A DNA stretch of 36,005 nucleotides from Fretibacterium sp. (GTDB lineage: Bacteria > Synergistota > Synergistia > Synergistales > Aminobacteriaceae): assembly GCA_024695065.1 (NCBI GenBank), contig JAILIX010000031.1:1-36005 (forward strand), written 5' to 3'. Positions 24,860 through 33,032 of the stretch are shown piece by piece (position 1 is the first letter of the stretch; each line of letters opens with the position of its first letter). The position numbers were made by a program, and so were the translations under genes. The notes under the pieces are model-generated. The model was not told where the DNA came from, did not search any database, and saw only the letters and a program-made list of their open reading frames with translations.

Positions 24860-25657
24860 ATGAAATTTACAGAATCCCAGGAACGGGAGTTTGACATTCG
24901 CAAATGGTATGATTTATCCGGGCAGGTGGCGGTGGTGACAGGCGGGGCCACAGGCCTTGGGCTGGCCATTACCCGCTGCCTTGTCAGCGCGGGGGCAAAG
25001 GTGTGCGTTGCCAGCCGCGGAAAGACAGAGAACACCGAAGAAGCGCTTCGCCCGCTGGGGGACGCTGTTTCGAGCTATTCCTTTGATGTTACGGAGACGG
25101 ACAAGGCGGAATCTCTGGCAGAACAGGTTGTCCGCGACCACGGCAGATTCGATATTCTGGTGAACAACGCGGGGAACCACTGCAAAAAGTTCATATGGGA
25201 CATGACCGTGGAGGATTACCGCCGCGTGCTGGACGTCCATCTGGTCGGCGCTTTTGCCCTGACGAAAGCGGCAGTTCCCTTCATGAAGAAGCAAGGGAGG
25301 GGCCGCATCCTGTTTCAGGCCAGCATGACCAGCTATATCGGCCAGCCCATGGTGGCGGGTTACTCCACGTCAAAGGCCGGTATCCTTGGAATGATTCACA
25401 CTCTGACGGCTGAGCTGGCCGAGTTCGGCATTACGGTCAACGCTATTGCCCCGGGCTGGATAGATACGCCCATGTTCCATAAGGCCACGGATAACGATCC
25501 GCCGCGTCTGGCAAAGATAATGGGGCGCATTCCCGCCAAATCCGTTGGGGATCCGATGGATGTGGGCATGACGGCGGCGTTCCTCTGCAGCGATGCCGCG
25601 CGTTATATCACCGGAAGCTGCATTCCCGTGGATGGAGGAGCCCTTATCGGCTTTTAA
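24860..25657 (+). CDS. SDR oxidoreductase, probable sugar-acid (fructuronate/gluconate-type) reductase
   Basis: 265 aa classical short-chain dehydrogenase. Seen: TGGATGLG nucleotide motif (27-34), NNAG (102-105), catalytic S155, Y168 and K172 (YSTSK), and PGWIDTPM after it. It resembles gluconate 5-dehydrogenase and 2-deoxy-gluconate 3-dehydrogenase in style, with an N-terminal extension before the Rossmann core. It is followed by uxaC with only 5 nt between, so it is the natural candidate for reducing D-fructuronate or D-tagaturonate made by UxaC; no UxuB/UxaB long-chain dehydrogenase is present in the window. The ATG has AAGAGGAG 6 nt upstream. Confidence 0.85.
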   Translation: MKFTESQEREFDIRKWYDLSGQVAVVTGGATGLGLAITRCLVSAGAKVCVASRGKTENTEEALRPLGDAVSSYSFDVTETDKAESLAEQVVRDHGRFDILVNNAGNHCKKFIWDMTVEDYRRVLDVHLVGAFALTKAAVPFMKKQGRGRILFQASMTSYIGQPMVAGYSTSKAGILGMIHTLTAELAEFGITVNAIAPGWIDTPMFHKATDNDPPRLAKIMGRIPAKSVGDPMDVGMTAAFLCSDAARYITGSCIPVDGGALIGF

Positions 25658-25662
25658 GGAAA

Positions 25663-27099
25663 ATGAAGCATACCTTTGACGAAAATTTGTACCTGACCAA
25701 CGAAACAGGCCGGCATCTGTACCACGATTACGCGGAGCATCTGCCCATCATCGATTACCACTGTCATCTGAATCCCAGGGAGATTGCCGGGGACCGCGAG
25801 TTTGAGGATCTGGGAGAGATGTGGCTGAGCGGTGATCACTACAAATGGCGCTGTATGCGTACCTTCGGCATTGATGAGCGTTATATCACCGGAGAGGCGG
25901 GGTATCGTGAAAAATACAGGGCGTTTGCGGAAATTCTGCCGAAACTGGCGGGAAACCCGATTTACATCTGGTGCGCGCTGGAACTGAAGCGATATTTTGA
26001 CATCAGCGAGCCTCTTGGGCCTGAAAATGCCGATGATATCTATGAGCGCACAAAGGCCCTTATCCGTGAGAAGCACATCACGCGCCGGTGGTGCATGGAG
26101 CGTTCCAATGTGCGCCTTGTCTCCACCACGGAGGATCCCATTGACGATTTGCATTATCACCGTCAGATCGCGGAAAGCGGATTCAAAACCCGTGTCATAA
26201 CCGCTTTCCGTCCCGATAAGGCAATGTTCATCGATAAGCCGGGCTTTTCGGATTATATCCGCCGTCTGTCTGAGGCAGCGGGCATGGCCATAACATCGTT
26301 CCAGGAGCTTCTTCAGGCTCTGGAGCTGCGGCTGAAATATTTCCGCCAGGTCACGGGAACGACGGTCAGTGACGACGGTATTCCATTCTTCGCGTGGGAA
26401 CCCTTTACGGATAAAGAAGCGGACGCTGTGTTCAGAAAGGGGCTGTCAGGAGAGCCGCTGACCTTCCGGGAGGAAAACCTGTACCGCAGCGCATTCCTCT
26501 TTAATATGGGGCGCCTCTATAAAAGGAACGGGTATGTCATGCAGCTGCATATCGGGACCTATCTTGACGCCAACACAACGCGCGTGGCGCGTATAGGGCA
26601 GTCCACGGGGTTTGACTGCTGCGACGACGCCACAGCCGTGATGAGCGTCGGGAAACTGCTGGATGCCCTGACCGCGGCGGAAGAACTGCCTAAAACAATT
26701 CTGTATCCGCTGGACGGGACAAAAATTGAGTCCTGGGCAATTCTGGCCGCAGGGTTCTGTGACGCGTCAGGAGCGGGGCTGAGCCTCAGCGGGACAAAGG
26801 GCAGGGTTCAGCTGGGCGCGCCCTGGTGGTTTAACGACACCGCCTACGGAATCCGACGCCAGTTTGAATCCTGCGCGCCGCTTTATCCCCTGTCCCTTTC
26901 CGTCGGAATGCTGACGGACAGCCGCAGTTTCATCAGCTATCCGCGACATGAGCTGTACCGCCGCGTACTGTGCGATTATCTGGGAGATTTGGTGGAAAAG
27001 GGAGAGTACTTCTCCGGCGAGGAAAACCTCAGAGAAATGATTGAAAACATCTGCGTGAGGAACGTCAACGAATTCTTCGGCTTCGGCGTGGAGCTGTAG
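25663..27099 (+). CDS. uxaC: Glucuronate (uronate) isomerase
   Basis: 478 aa, full length. Converts D-glucuronate to D-fructuronate and D-galacturonate to D-tagaturonate. Seen: DYHCHLNPREIA (H33, H35, the amidohydrolase-fold metal pair), WLSGDHYKWRCMRTFGI, GYVMQLHIGTYLDANT-type segment and the C-terminal LGDLVEKGEYF...NICVRNVNEFFG ending, all diagnostic of UxaC. The ATG lies 5 nt after the SDR stop, with AAGGA overlapping that stop. Last gene of the plus-strand unit, ended by a shared bidirectional terminator. Confidence 0.95.
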   Translation: MKHTFDENLYLTNETGRHLYHDYAEHLPIIDYHCHLNPREIAGDREFEDLGEMWLSGDHYKWRCMRTFGIDERYITGEAGYREKYRAFAEILPKLAGNPIYIWCALELKRYFDISEPLGPENADDIYERTKALIREKHITRRWCMERSNVRLVSTTEDPIDDLHYHRQIAESGFKTRVITAFRPDKAMFIDKPGFSDYIRRLSEAAGMAITSFQELLQALELRLKYFRQVTGTTVSDDGIPFFAWEPFTDKEADAVFRKGLSGEPLTFREENLYRSAFLFNMGRLYKRNGYVMQLHIGTYLDANTTRVARIGQSTGFDCCDDATAVMSVGKLLDALTAAEELPKTILYPLDGTKIESWAILAAGFCDASGAGLSLSGTKGRVQLGAPWWFNDTAYGIRRQFESCAPLYPLSLSVGMLTDSRSFISYPRHELYRRVLCDYLGDLVEKGEYFSGEENLREMIENICVRNVNEFFGFGVEL

Positions 27100-27115
27100 C
27101 CGTTTCAAAAATCAG

Positions 27116-27151
27116 AATAGTGGGCTGAGACATCAGGCCCACTATTTTTTT
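27116..27151. terminator. Bidirectional terminator between uxaC and uxaA
   Basis: AATAGTGGGC (27116-27125) pairs with GCCCACTATT (27137-27146), followed by a T-run to 27151. On the minus strand the stem is followed by CTGATTTTTG, so it can serve both converging units, better on the plus strand. Confidence 0.85.
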
Positions 27152-28397
27152 ATCTTTCGCACTCCCGGCAAGGGAGGACTTCCTTCTCCTGATATTTATA
27201 AATGATGTGGAACTCGTGATGTCCCAGCGCCTCGCTTTTGCTTGGCGTGCCGGACGCGACGTCCCCCACCAGCCGCGCCAGATCGGAAGCGCTTTCCTCT
27301 ATGCTGCGGGAGCCTTCCAGTATTGTCCCGGCATTGAAATCCATGTCGCCGGACATTCTGGCATATGTATCCGCATTGCCTGTTATCTTGATGCAGGGGG
27401 CCACGGCGTTGCCAACAACATTTCCACGGCCTGTGACGAGAAAAACGATATGGGCGCCGCAGCTTGTCAGATCCATCAGGCCCTCATTGTCGCTGGGATT
27501 CGTGATGCCAAAGTCCATGTAATAGGGATCCGGCGTGGAATCCAGCAGCCACAGTCCCGGGAAGGCCGGCCTCTCCGAGACTTTCAGCACGCCCTGAATC
27601 GGCTTTGTCCCGCTCTTGATCACCGCGCCCATGCTCTTTTCCTCAATGGTCGAGAGCCCGCCGGCGAAATTGCCGGGGCTGATGGAGTACTGGCGGGCGT
27701 GCTGGCAGTAGGCCAGCGCCTTGTCATAGGTATACCTCAGCTGCTGCCGCACCTTTTCATTGGCCGCGCGGGATTCCAGATATTGGTCCAGCCCCACCGC
27801 TTCTACAATCTCCTCAAAAATTGCCGTGCCGCCCTGCTCAATCAGCCGGTCAAAGAAACGCCCGGCAACCACGTTCCCGGCCAGCCCGCTGGTGTAGTCG
27901 CTGCCTCCGCACTCTCCGCCTATGACAAGATCGGCAAATGACATGGGGACCCGCGGCGTTTCCTTCAGCAAATCCAGGGCTGTCCGCGTCCACTCAAGGC
28001 CACAGTGAACAGAAGGATGGGTTCCGCCCTTATCCTGAATGAAAAACCATTCAGCAGGCTTTCCCTCTTCAGCCGCGATTTTAGCCAGCCACTCCGGCTG
28101 CATATACTCACAGCCAAGGCCCACCGCCAGCACCGCCCCCACGTTGGGATGACGGATCAGGCTGATTATCTGCCGGACCGCATACTGATTGTCCGTGCAT
28201 CCGTCAAAGCCTATAAGCTCCACATCAGGGCTGCCGCTGCGCCTGACAATCTCACGCGCCACGAACTCCGCGCACTTGACCGTGTAAACAACCAGCAGAT
28301 GATTGCGGATTCCCTTTGTCCCGTTGGCCCTTGCGTATCCCAGCCATTCCGGCACCCGGCCGTCCGGAGTTTTGGAAAGGTTGAATTGATTATTCAT
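27150..28397 (-). CDS. uxaA: Altronate dehydratase large (catalytic) subunit
   Basis: 415 aa from ATG 28397 (AAGGA 8 nt upstream); upstream in-frame codons overlap the small-subunit gene and are unlikely to be used. Seen: FxGYxRxNGxxGIRNHLLV opening (GYARANGTKGIRN), GFDGCTDNQYAVRQI, LGCEYMQPEWL, GGECGGSDYTSGLAGN, GGLSTIEEKSMGA, and LTSCGAHIVFLVTGRGNVVGNA. These match the D-galactarate/altronate dehydratase C-terminal domain, an iron-dependent enzyme forming 2-keto-3-deoxygluconate. In E. coli UxaA the SAF domain is fused at the N-terminus; here it is a separate gene overlapping by 8 nt. Galactarate or another aldonate is possible as substrate. Confidence 0.87.
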   Translation of the reverse strand: MNNQFNLSKTPDGRVPEWLGYARANGTKGIRNHLLVVYTVKCAEFVAREIVRRSGSPDVELIGFDGCTDNQYAVRQIISLIRHPNVGAVLAVGLGCEYMQPEWLAKIAAEEGKPAEWFFIQDKGGTHPSVHCGLEWTRTALDLLKETPRVPMSFADLVIGGECGGSDYTSGLAGNVVAGRFFDRLIEQGGTAIFEEIVEAVGLDQYLESRAANEKVRQQLRYTYDKALAYCQHARQYSISPGNFAGGLSTIEEKSMGAVIKSGTKPIQGVLKVSERPAFPGLWLLDSTPDPYYMDFGITNPSDNEGLMDLTSCGAHIVFLVTGRGNVVGNAVAPCIKITGNADTYARMSGDMDFNAGTILEGSRSIEESASDLARLVGDVASGTPSKSEALGHHEFHIIYKYQEKEVLPCRECER

Positions 28398-28722
28398 ATT
28401 TCGTGTCCTTAGGCGCCCCCGTGTGAATATCCAGGTGGCTGCTCCTTTCGTCGTAAATGCTCCGTATATTGTGCAGGTGAACCCACTCGCCGGCCCGTAT
28501 GTCCGTTGTGGCCTGACCGATGACAACCTCGTACTTTATTATTTTTTCCCCGTCCGCGATGTCCCTCAGTGCCAGCTTATGGCCCCTGGGAATTTTCACG
28601 GCCGCCTCAGACTGCAAAGACGCCGCCTCCCCCAGCAGCCGGACGCTGCCGGGCTGAAGCTCATCCAGCGCGGTTGCGACGTTGTCCTTTGGGGAAATCA
28701 CAAAAGCCCGCTGCATGGACAT
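28390..28722 (-). CDS. Altronate dehydratase small subunit (SAF domain)
   Basis: 110 aa. Seen: AFVISPKDNVATALDEL start, the IPRGHKLALRDIADGEKIIKYEVVIGQAT core and IRAGEWVHLHNIRS end, which is the SAF domain found at the N-terminus of UxaA/GarD proteins. It forms a two-subunit dehydratase with the overlapping downstream gene. ATG 28722 has a GAGGCGGAAG ribosome site in the end of the upstream SDR gene, 8 nt away; ATG 28716 is a possible alternative. Split UxaA genes are common outside Proteobacteria. Confidence 0.88.
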   Translation of the reverse strand: MSMQRAFVISPKDNVATALDELQPGSVRLLGEAASLQSEAAVKIPRGHKLALRDIADGEKIIKYEVVIGQATTDIRAGEWVHLHNIRSIYDERSSHLDIHTGAPKDTKYE

Positions 28723-28730
28723 CTTCCGCC

Positions 28731-29480
28731 TCAGTATCCAAAGGCCAGGGCGCCGCCGTCCACGGCAAAGTCCTGACCGGTGATGTAGGACGCGCCGGGA
28801 CCGATAAGGAACCGCGCCATGGCCCCCAGATCACGCGTATCGCCATACGCGTGAAACGGCATGCGGCTGAGAATTTTCTTCTCCCTCTCCCCGTCCACAA
28901 TCTGCTGGTTCATTTTGCTGCGGAACCAACCCGGAGCAATTGAGTTGACGCAGATGTTGTCGCCGGCCCATTCAACAGCCAGAGCACGTGTCATGGAAAG
29001 CACGGCCCCCTTGCTTGTGCAGTACGGCACGACCTCGGAGAACCCAAGGTGAGCGCTCATGCTGGTGATATTGATGATCCGTCCTTTGCCTTCGGCCTTT
29101 TTCAGAAACGGGTAGCAGAGGACGCTCATCTGAAAGACATATTTGACGTTGACATCCATAATCATGTCAAACTTATCCATCGGGAAGGTCTCGGCACGGC
29201 ATTTGTGGGAAACGCCGGCGTTGTTCACCAGGAATTCAAGCGTTCCGCCGTTGTCCGCAGTGACAGTGTCAATGAACGCCTTCATCCCCTCTGTATCGCC
29301 GATGTCGCCCGCAGCATGTATAACGCCCTGCGCGCTCTCTCCGCAGCCATCCTTGGGTCTGCCTGTGCGGCTGACGACGTACACCTTCGCGCCGGCTTCC
29401 GCCAGAACATTGGCAATCTGAAACCCGATCCCGCTGGATCCGCCCGTAACAATGCCTGTCTTTCCGCTGAGTTCCGACAC
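28731..29480 (-). CDS. SDR oxidoreductase, sugar-acid catabolism
   Basis: 249 aa from a GTG start (29480) with GAGGAGG upstream. Seen: TGGSSGIG nucleotide motif (12-19), NNAGVSH, NITSMSAHLGFSEVVPYCTSKGA with the Y-x-x-x-K pair, and PGWFRSKM. It is of the gluconate 5-dehydrogenase type and the second SDR of the locus. It sits between the enolase-type dehydratase and split altronate dehydratase, so it may reduce tagaturonate to altronate, or oxidise an aldonate before dehydration. Sequence alone does not say which direction or substrate. Confidence 0.85.
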   Translation of the reverse strand: MSELSGKTGIVTGGSSGIGFQIANVLAEAGAKVYVVSRTGRPKDGCGESAQGVIHAAGDIGDTEGMKAFIDTVTADNGGTLEFLVNNAGVSHKCRAETFPMDKFDMIMDVNVKYVFQMSVLCYPFLKKAEGKGRIINITSMSAHLGFSEVVPYCTSKGAVLSMTRALAVEWAGDNICVNSIAPGWFRSKMNQQIVDGEREKKILSRMPFHAYGDTRDLGAMARFLIGPGASYITGQDFAVDGGALAFGY

Positions 29481-29534
29481 TTTCCTATTCCTCCTCAGGC
29501 GAACCGCCGCTGTATGCTGCCTTAAATTATATAC

Positions 29535-30659
29535 TCATTTCCGGTATTCCTGGCACACATAGCTGCGGCAGGCCCTGTCTATCAGATCCCAGTCCAGCTC
29601 AGCTCCCACTCCAGGTTTGTCCGGCACATGAATTATGCCCTCGCCGTCGATAGGCAGGGCGCCCTTCATGGGCAGGCGGTAGTTATCCTCCGGCACGAAA
29701 TACTCGAAGAATTCGCAGTTCTTTACAGCGCAGCTGACGTGCAGGTTCACCATGTCCATGTAGTTCATGGTGGTGGTATGCACCTCACAGTTCATGCCAA
29801 AGGCCTCGGCAAGGTGGGCAATCTTGAGTGTCCCCGTGACGCCGTCCTTCCATGACACGTCTGCCCGTACAATGTCCGCTGCCCTCTGGTTTATGACCTG
29901 CGCAACGCCCCAGTGACAGCCGCGGGTTGTCTCTGTGGCGGCGATGGGGATATCCAGCGCCGCGCAGAGCTGAGTGTACTTGTTCAGCTCAAAATCACGG
30001 AACGGCTCCTCAAACCACTTGAAATCCAGTCTCTCCAGCTGCCGGCCGACGCGTATCGCGTCCGCGAGAGTGTAATCTCCCACGGGATCGGAGAACAGCA
30101 TGAAATCCGGGCCAAGCTCCCTGCGCAGGGCTTCGTGAACCTTCATGTCAAAGTCCGCCGGACCGTAGGGATGTGCCTTGTAGCCCCTGATGCCCCTGCT
30201 TCGGTAGTAAATGGCCTCGTCGACGTAATCCTGCACGGAGGGAAGGAAATTGCCGCTGGCATAGACCGGAAGGCTGTCACGGTAAGCCCCGATATATTTA
30301 TAAAGAGGAAGACCGGCTTCCCGGGCGCATATGTCCCACAGCGCGACATCAACCGGTCCGGGGAGGAATACCGGGAAGAACGCCTCGTGGCGGTCGATGA
30401 CCCAGAATTCCTGAAAGATTGCCTCCCTGTCATGGGGATCCCTGCCCAGAACCACCGGAGCGATACTCTCCTGAAGATAGCTCTCGCTGACTGCGCCGCT
30501 GCGCGCGGCCATACATGTGGCGATCCCCTCAATGCCGGTGTCCGTCGTCAGCCTGATGACGATGACGTCCCAGCCCATTTTGGCTCCGCCCTGCCGCTTC
30601 TCGTCAAACAGGCACTTGCCGCGCTCGACCCACCAGGACTCGAATTTTGAAATGATCAT
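29535..30659 (-). CDS. Enolase-superfamily sugar-acid dehydratase (mandelate racemase subgroup)
   Basis: 374 aa. Seen: N-terminal capping domain, then the barrel with K161-A-H163 at the end of strand 2, metal ligands D191 (SDPVGD), E217 (WFEEPF) and E243 (ATETTRG), and the D267...H294 dyad (VRADVSW, CEVHTTT). This is the mandelate-racemase layout used by acid-sugar dehydratases, with His replacing the second Lys of the usual K-x-K. The operon partner is altronate dehydratase, so a D-aldonate, mannonate or aldarate dehydratase is expected; I cannot name the substrate. Start ATG 30659 has only a weak GGACGGG site. First gene of the minus unit ending at 27150. Confidence 0.82.
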   Translation of the reverse strand: MIISKFESWWVERGKCLFDEKRQGGAKMGWDVIVIRLTTDTGIEGIATCMAARSGAVSESYLQESIAPVVLGRDPHDREAIFQEFWVIDRHEAFFPVFLPGPVDVALWDICAREAGLPLYKYIGAYRDSLPVYASGNFLPSVQDYVDEAIYYRSRGIRGYKAHPYGPADFDMKVHEALRRELGPDFMLFSDPVGDYTLADAIRVGRQLERLDFKWFEEPFRDFELNKYTQLCAALDIPIAATETTRGCHWGVAQVINQRAADIVRADVSWKDGVTGTLKIAHLAEAFGMNCEVHTTTMNYMDMVNLHVSCAVKNCEFFEYFVPEDNYRLPMKGALPIDGEGIIHVPDKPGVGAELDWDLIDRACRSYVCQEYRK

Positions 30660-30780
30660 GTTATCACCCGTCCGATTAAAATTAAATTGCCCGCCTGAAC
30701 AGCACCGCTGAAAAATCCGGAATAAAAGGCAGAAAGAGCAGACAGGGAAACAGCAGCGCTCAAAACGGCACCGTCTTCCC

Positions 30781-30796
30781 GATAAAAGCTTTTATC
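30781..30796. promoter_or_regulatory. Perfect 16-bp palindrome, possible operator
   Basis: GATAAAAGCTTTTATC reads the same on both strands. It lies about 120 nt upstream of the dehydratase start, in the only long gap of the catabolic region. The size and symmetry suit a dimeric repressor or activator; no cognate regulator gene is in the window. Confidence 0.45.
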
Positions 30797-30912
30797 CGGC
30801 AATCCGCACCGAAGCACTGTGACAGGCATCCTGATTCCTGACCCCTGAGGCATAATCTCCTGCGCCTGACATCAAACGGACAGGGACCATTGTCAGACCT
30901 GTCACGCAACAA

Positions 30913-30942
30913 GGACCGCCGCCTCAAAACGAGGGGCGGTCC
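30913..30942 (-). terminator. Terminator-like hairpin after the ABC unit
   Basis: GGACCGCC (30913-30920) pairs with GGCGGTCC (30935-30942), extended by CCTC/GAGG with one bulged G; 12 bp in total, AAAAC loop. On the minus strand it is followed by TTGTTGCG, a weak T-tract. It lies 35 nt after the binding-protein stop. Confidence 0.6.
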
Positions 30943-30976
30943 GGCGCATCAAAGTAAAAAAAACTGACCGAAGAGG

Positions 30977-31906
30977 CTACTTGTACTGAGCAACGTTGGA
31001 GGCATCGACGGTGGCAACGCCGGTGTCAACGACCGCGCCGCCAAGGTCCTTGCCGTTCTCCATATCAACCACCGCGTCGATGGCCATGGAGCCCATGATG
31101 TTGGGGTTCTGCGCCGCGAAGGCCAGAAGCTCCCCGCCCTCAACGTGGGCAATGTTGGAGTCGGACTTGTCCCAGCCCACGCAGTAGATATTGGTGCCGT
31201 TGTTCTTAGCATCCTTCACGGCCGCGGCAGAGCCGTTGGTAGCGCCGTCGTTCGTTCCGTAGATAGCCACAACGCCGTTGTTGATGAGGGTGTTGGCAAG
31301 CTCCTGTGCCTTGGAGTTGTCGCCGTCGGAGTACTGGCGCTCGCCCATCACGAACTTCGTCCCCTTGAACACGGACGCGAATCCGTCATAGCGGTCCTGG
31401 CAGGACTGCACGCCGGCCTGGGCGTCCACGATGCCGATGGTTCCCTCGGTCACACCGTTCTTCTCGAAGAGTTTGGCAAGGTACTCCCCAATCTGCTTGC
31501 CGCCGGCGAAGTTGTCTGTGGCGAAGGTTGCGGAAGCCTTCAGCGTCGCAGGAGCATCCACGTAGATGATCTTGATGCCGGCGTCCATGGCCTCCTGAAG
31601 CGCACGGTTGGCGGAGGTGCTGTCGTTGCAGGCGATGATGATGTAGTTCACGTTGTCCGCCACGGCGTTCTGAATTTTCTCGATCTGCTGCTGGTTGTCC
31701 TTGGTCTCAGGGGCAAGCCAGACCATTTCGATCTCATTCCCGGCCGCATTGAGTTCCTTGACGCGATCCTCGGCCGCGTTCTTCAGGCGGACCCAGTGCA
31801 CGTCCATCTGGTCCATGGTGATGAGGCCGATCTTCGTCTTGACGCCCGCAAAGGCCATCGAGGCAACGCAGAGAACTACCAAAAGAGCCGCAAGAAACTT
31901 TTTCAT
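30977..31906 (-). CDS. Ribose-type ABC transporter sugar-binding protein
   Basis: 309 aa. Signal peptide MKKFLAALLVVLCVASMAFA, then a type 1 periplasmic binding fold: KIGLITMDQMDVHWVRLKNAAEDRVKEL, the QQQIEKIQNAVADNVNYIIIACNDS helix, IIYVDAPA, GIVDAQAGVQSCQDRYDGF, YGTNDGATNGSAAAVKDA and GWDKSDSN. Binds a monosaccharide for the permease and ATPase encoded upstream. Its last place in the unit, 94 nt after the permease, contains a small GC stem (GCCGG/CCGGC). GGAGGAG precedes the ATG. With D-lyxose isomerase in the unit, a pentose or hexose aldose is the likely ligand. Confidence 0.93.
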   Translation of the reverse strand: MKKFLAALLVVLCVASMAFAGVKTKIGLITMDQMDVHWVRLKNAAEDRVKELNAAGNEIEMVWLAPETKDNQQQIEKIQNAVADNVNYIIIACNDSTSANRALQEAMDAGIKIIYVDAPATLKASATFATDNFAGGKQIGEYLAKLFEKNGVTEGTIGIVDAQAGVQSCQDRYDGFASVFKGTKFVMGERQYSDGDNSKAQELANTLINNGVVAIYGTNDGATNGSAAAVKDAKNNGTNIYCVGWDKSDSNIAHVEGGELLAFAAQNPNIMGSMAIDAVVDMENGKDLGGAVVDTGVATVDASNVAQYK

Positions 31907-32000
31907 AGCAACTACTCCTCCTTAAGAGTTTGTTTATTGTGAGAGCCGGCGATGCGCACTCCGGCCCCTGAAGCCGCAGATAACACCCATAATATTTTAT

Positions 32001-33002
32001 TTAAGCCGTTTTTTTCTTCCCGATGATGCCGCTGCGCCGCAGAATGTCGAACAGGACGCAGGCCACGACGATGACGCCGATGATGATGTTCCGCATGGCC
32101 ACAGGAACGTTTGCCAGGGTCAGCCCATTCTGCAGAATCGCCCACACCGACGCGCCCGCGATGACCCCCACCAGGAGACCGCTGCCGCCCAGCGTGGAGA
32201 TGCCGCCGATGACCGCCGCCGCGACACCGTACATCTCATAGCTCATGCCCGCCTGCATGGAACCCATGCCCGCCGCCGCCATGGTAATAAGCCCCGCCAT
32301 GAAAGAGCAGAACGCGGAGATGGTGTAGGCGATGGTTGTGGTCTTAAACACGTCAACGCCGGAGAGCCGCGCCGCGTCCACGTTGGAGCCGACAGCGTAG
32401 ATGTGCCGTCCGGTGGCCGTATAGCTCATGATGTAGTAGAACACCAGCCACACCAACAGGCAGATGATAACGCCGTAGTACAGGTATCCCACCCTGCCGT
32501 AGTAGAACAGGTCGCGGAACAGGTCCTTCAGGCCGCCCGTGCCGATGTCGCCGGTGTTGTAGTTGTTGTTGACGAGCTGGGCTATGCCGCGGCAGATGGT
32601 CATGGTCCCAAGGGTGCCGATAAACGGCGGCAGCTTGAATTTCCCGACCAGAACCCCGTTGCACAGCCCCACGCTCAGGCACGCGATGAGGTCAATCACG
32701 ATGGCCAGGATGACGTTCACGCCGCTGCACACCAGCGTTGCGGAGATCATGGCGGACATGCCCAGCACGGAGCCGATGGAGAGGTCGATATTGCCCGTGA
32801 TGCAGACAATGCCCTGACCGATGCCCACCAGCAGATAGGGGCAGATGGAACGCGCCAGGGACATCAGGTTATTGGGTCTGATGAAGTTCGGGTTCATATA
32901 GGCAAAGATGAACATCAGGACCACGACGCCCACGAAGGCCGTAACGACGGATGCCACTCCCGGCCTGGACAGGAAGCTGCGGTTGCTTTTCTCTATGCTC
33001 AT
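32001..33002 (-). CDS. Ribose-type ABC transporter permease
   Basis: 333 aa, RbsC family, about eight to ten membrane helices. Seen: NFIRPNNLMSLARSICPYLLVGIGQGIVCITGNIDLSIGSVLG (in parts), NGVLVGKFKLPPFIGTLGTMTICRGIAQLVN, and the coupling-helix region TATGRHIYAVGSNVDAARLSGV, all hallmarks of this family. It forms the inner-membrane channel of the importer. GAAAGGAG precedes the ATG, 30 nt after the ATPase gene. The binding protein gene follows downstream. Confidence 0.94.
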   Translation of the reverse strand: MSIEKSNRSFLSRPGVASVVTAFVGVVVLMFIFAYMNPNFIRPNNLMSLARSICPYLLVGIGQGIVCITGNIDLSIGSVLGMSAMISATLVCSGVNVILAIVIDLIACLSVGLCNGVLVGKFKLPPFIGTLGTMTICRGIAQLVNNNYNTGDIGTGGLKDLFRDLFYYGRVGYLYYGVIICLLVWLVFYYIMSYTATGRHIYAVGSNVDAARLSGVDVFKTTTIAYTISAFCSFMAGLITMAAAGMGSMQAGMSYEMYGVAAAVIGGISTLGGSGLLVGVIAGASVWAILQNGLTLANVPVAMRNIIIGVIVVACVLFDILRRSGIIGKKKTA

Positions 33003-33032
33003 GGTTTCATTCTCCTTTCAATCAGGCGGCAC

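Larger units (their letters stand above)
30660..30976. other. Intergenic region between two minus-strand units
   Basis: Holds the terminator-like hairpin behind the ABC unit (30913-30942), a perfect 16-bp palindrome (30781-30796) and an AT-rich stretch at 30670-30690 (minus strand TTTAATTTTAAT) that may be the -10 region for the dehydratase unit. No gene is convincing; one minus-strand frame of 65 codons overlaps the region without ribosome site or motif. Confidence 0.5.

Noticed and set aside
30656-30853. Minus-strand 65-codon frame overlapping the start of the dehydratase gene
   Set aside because: No ribosome site, overlaps the palindrome and presumed promoter, and has no motif.
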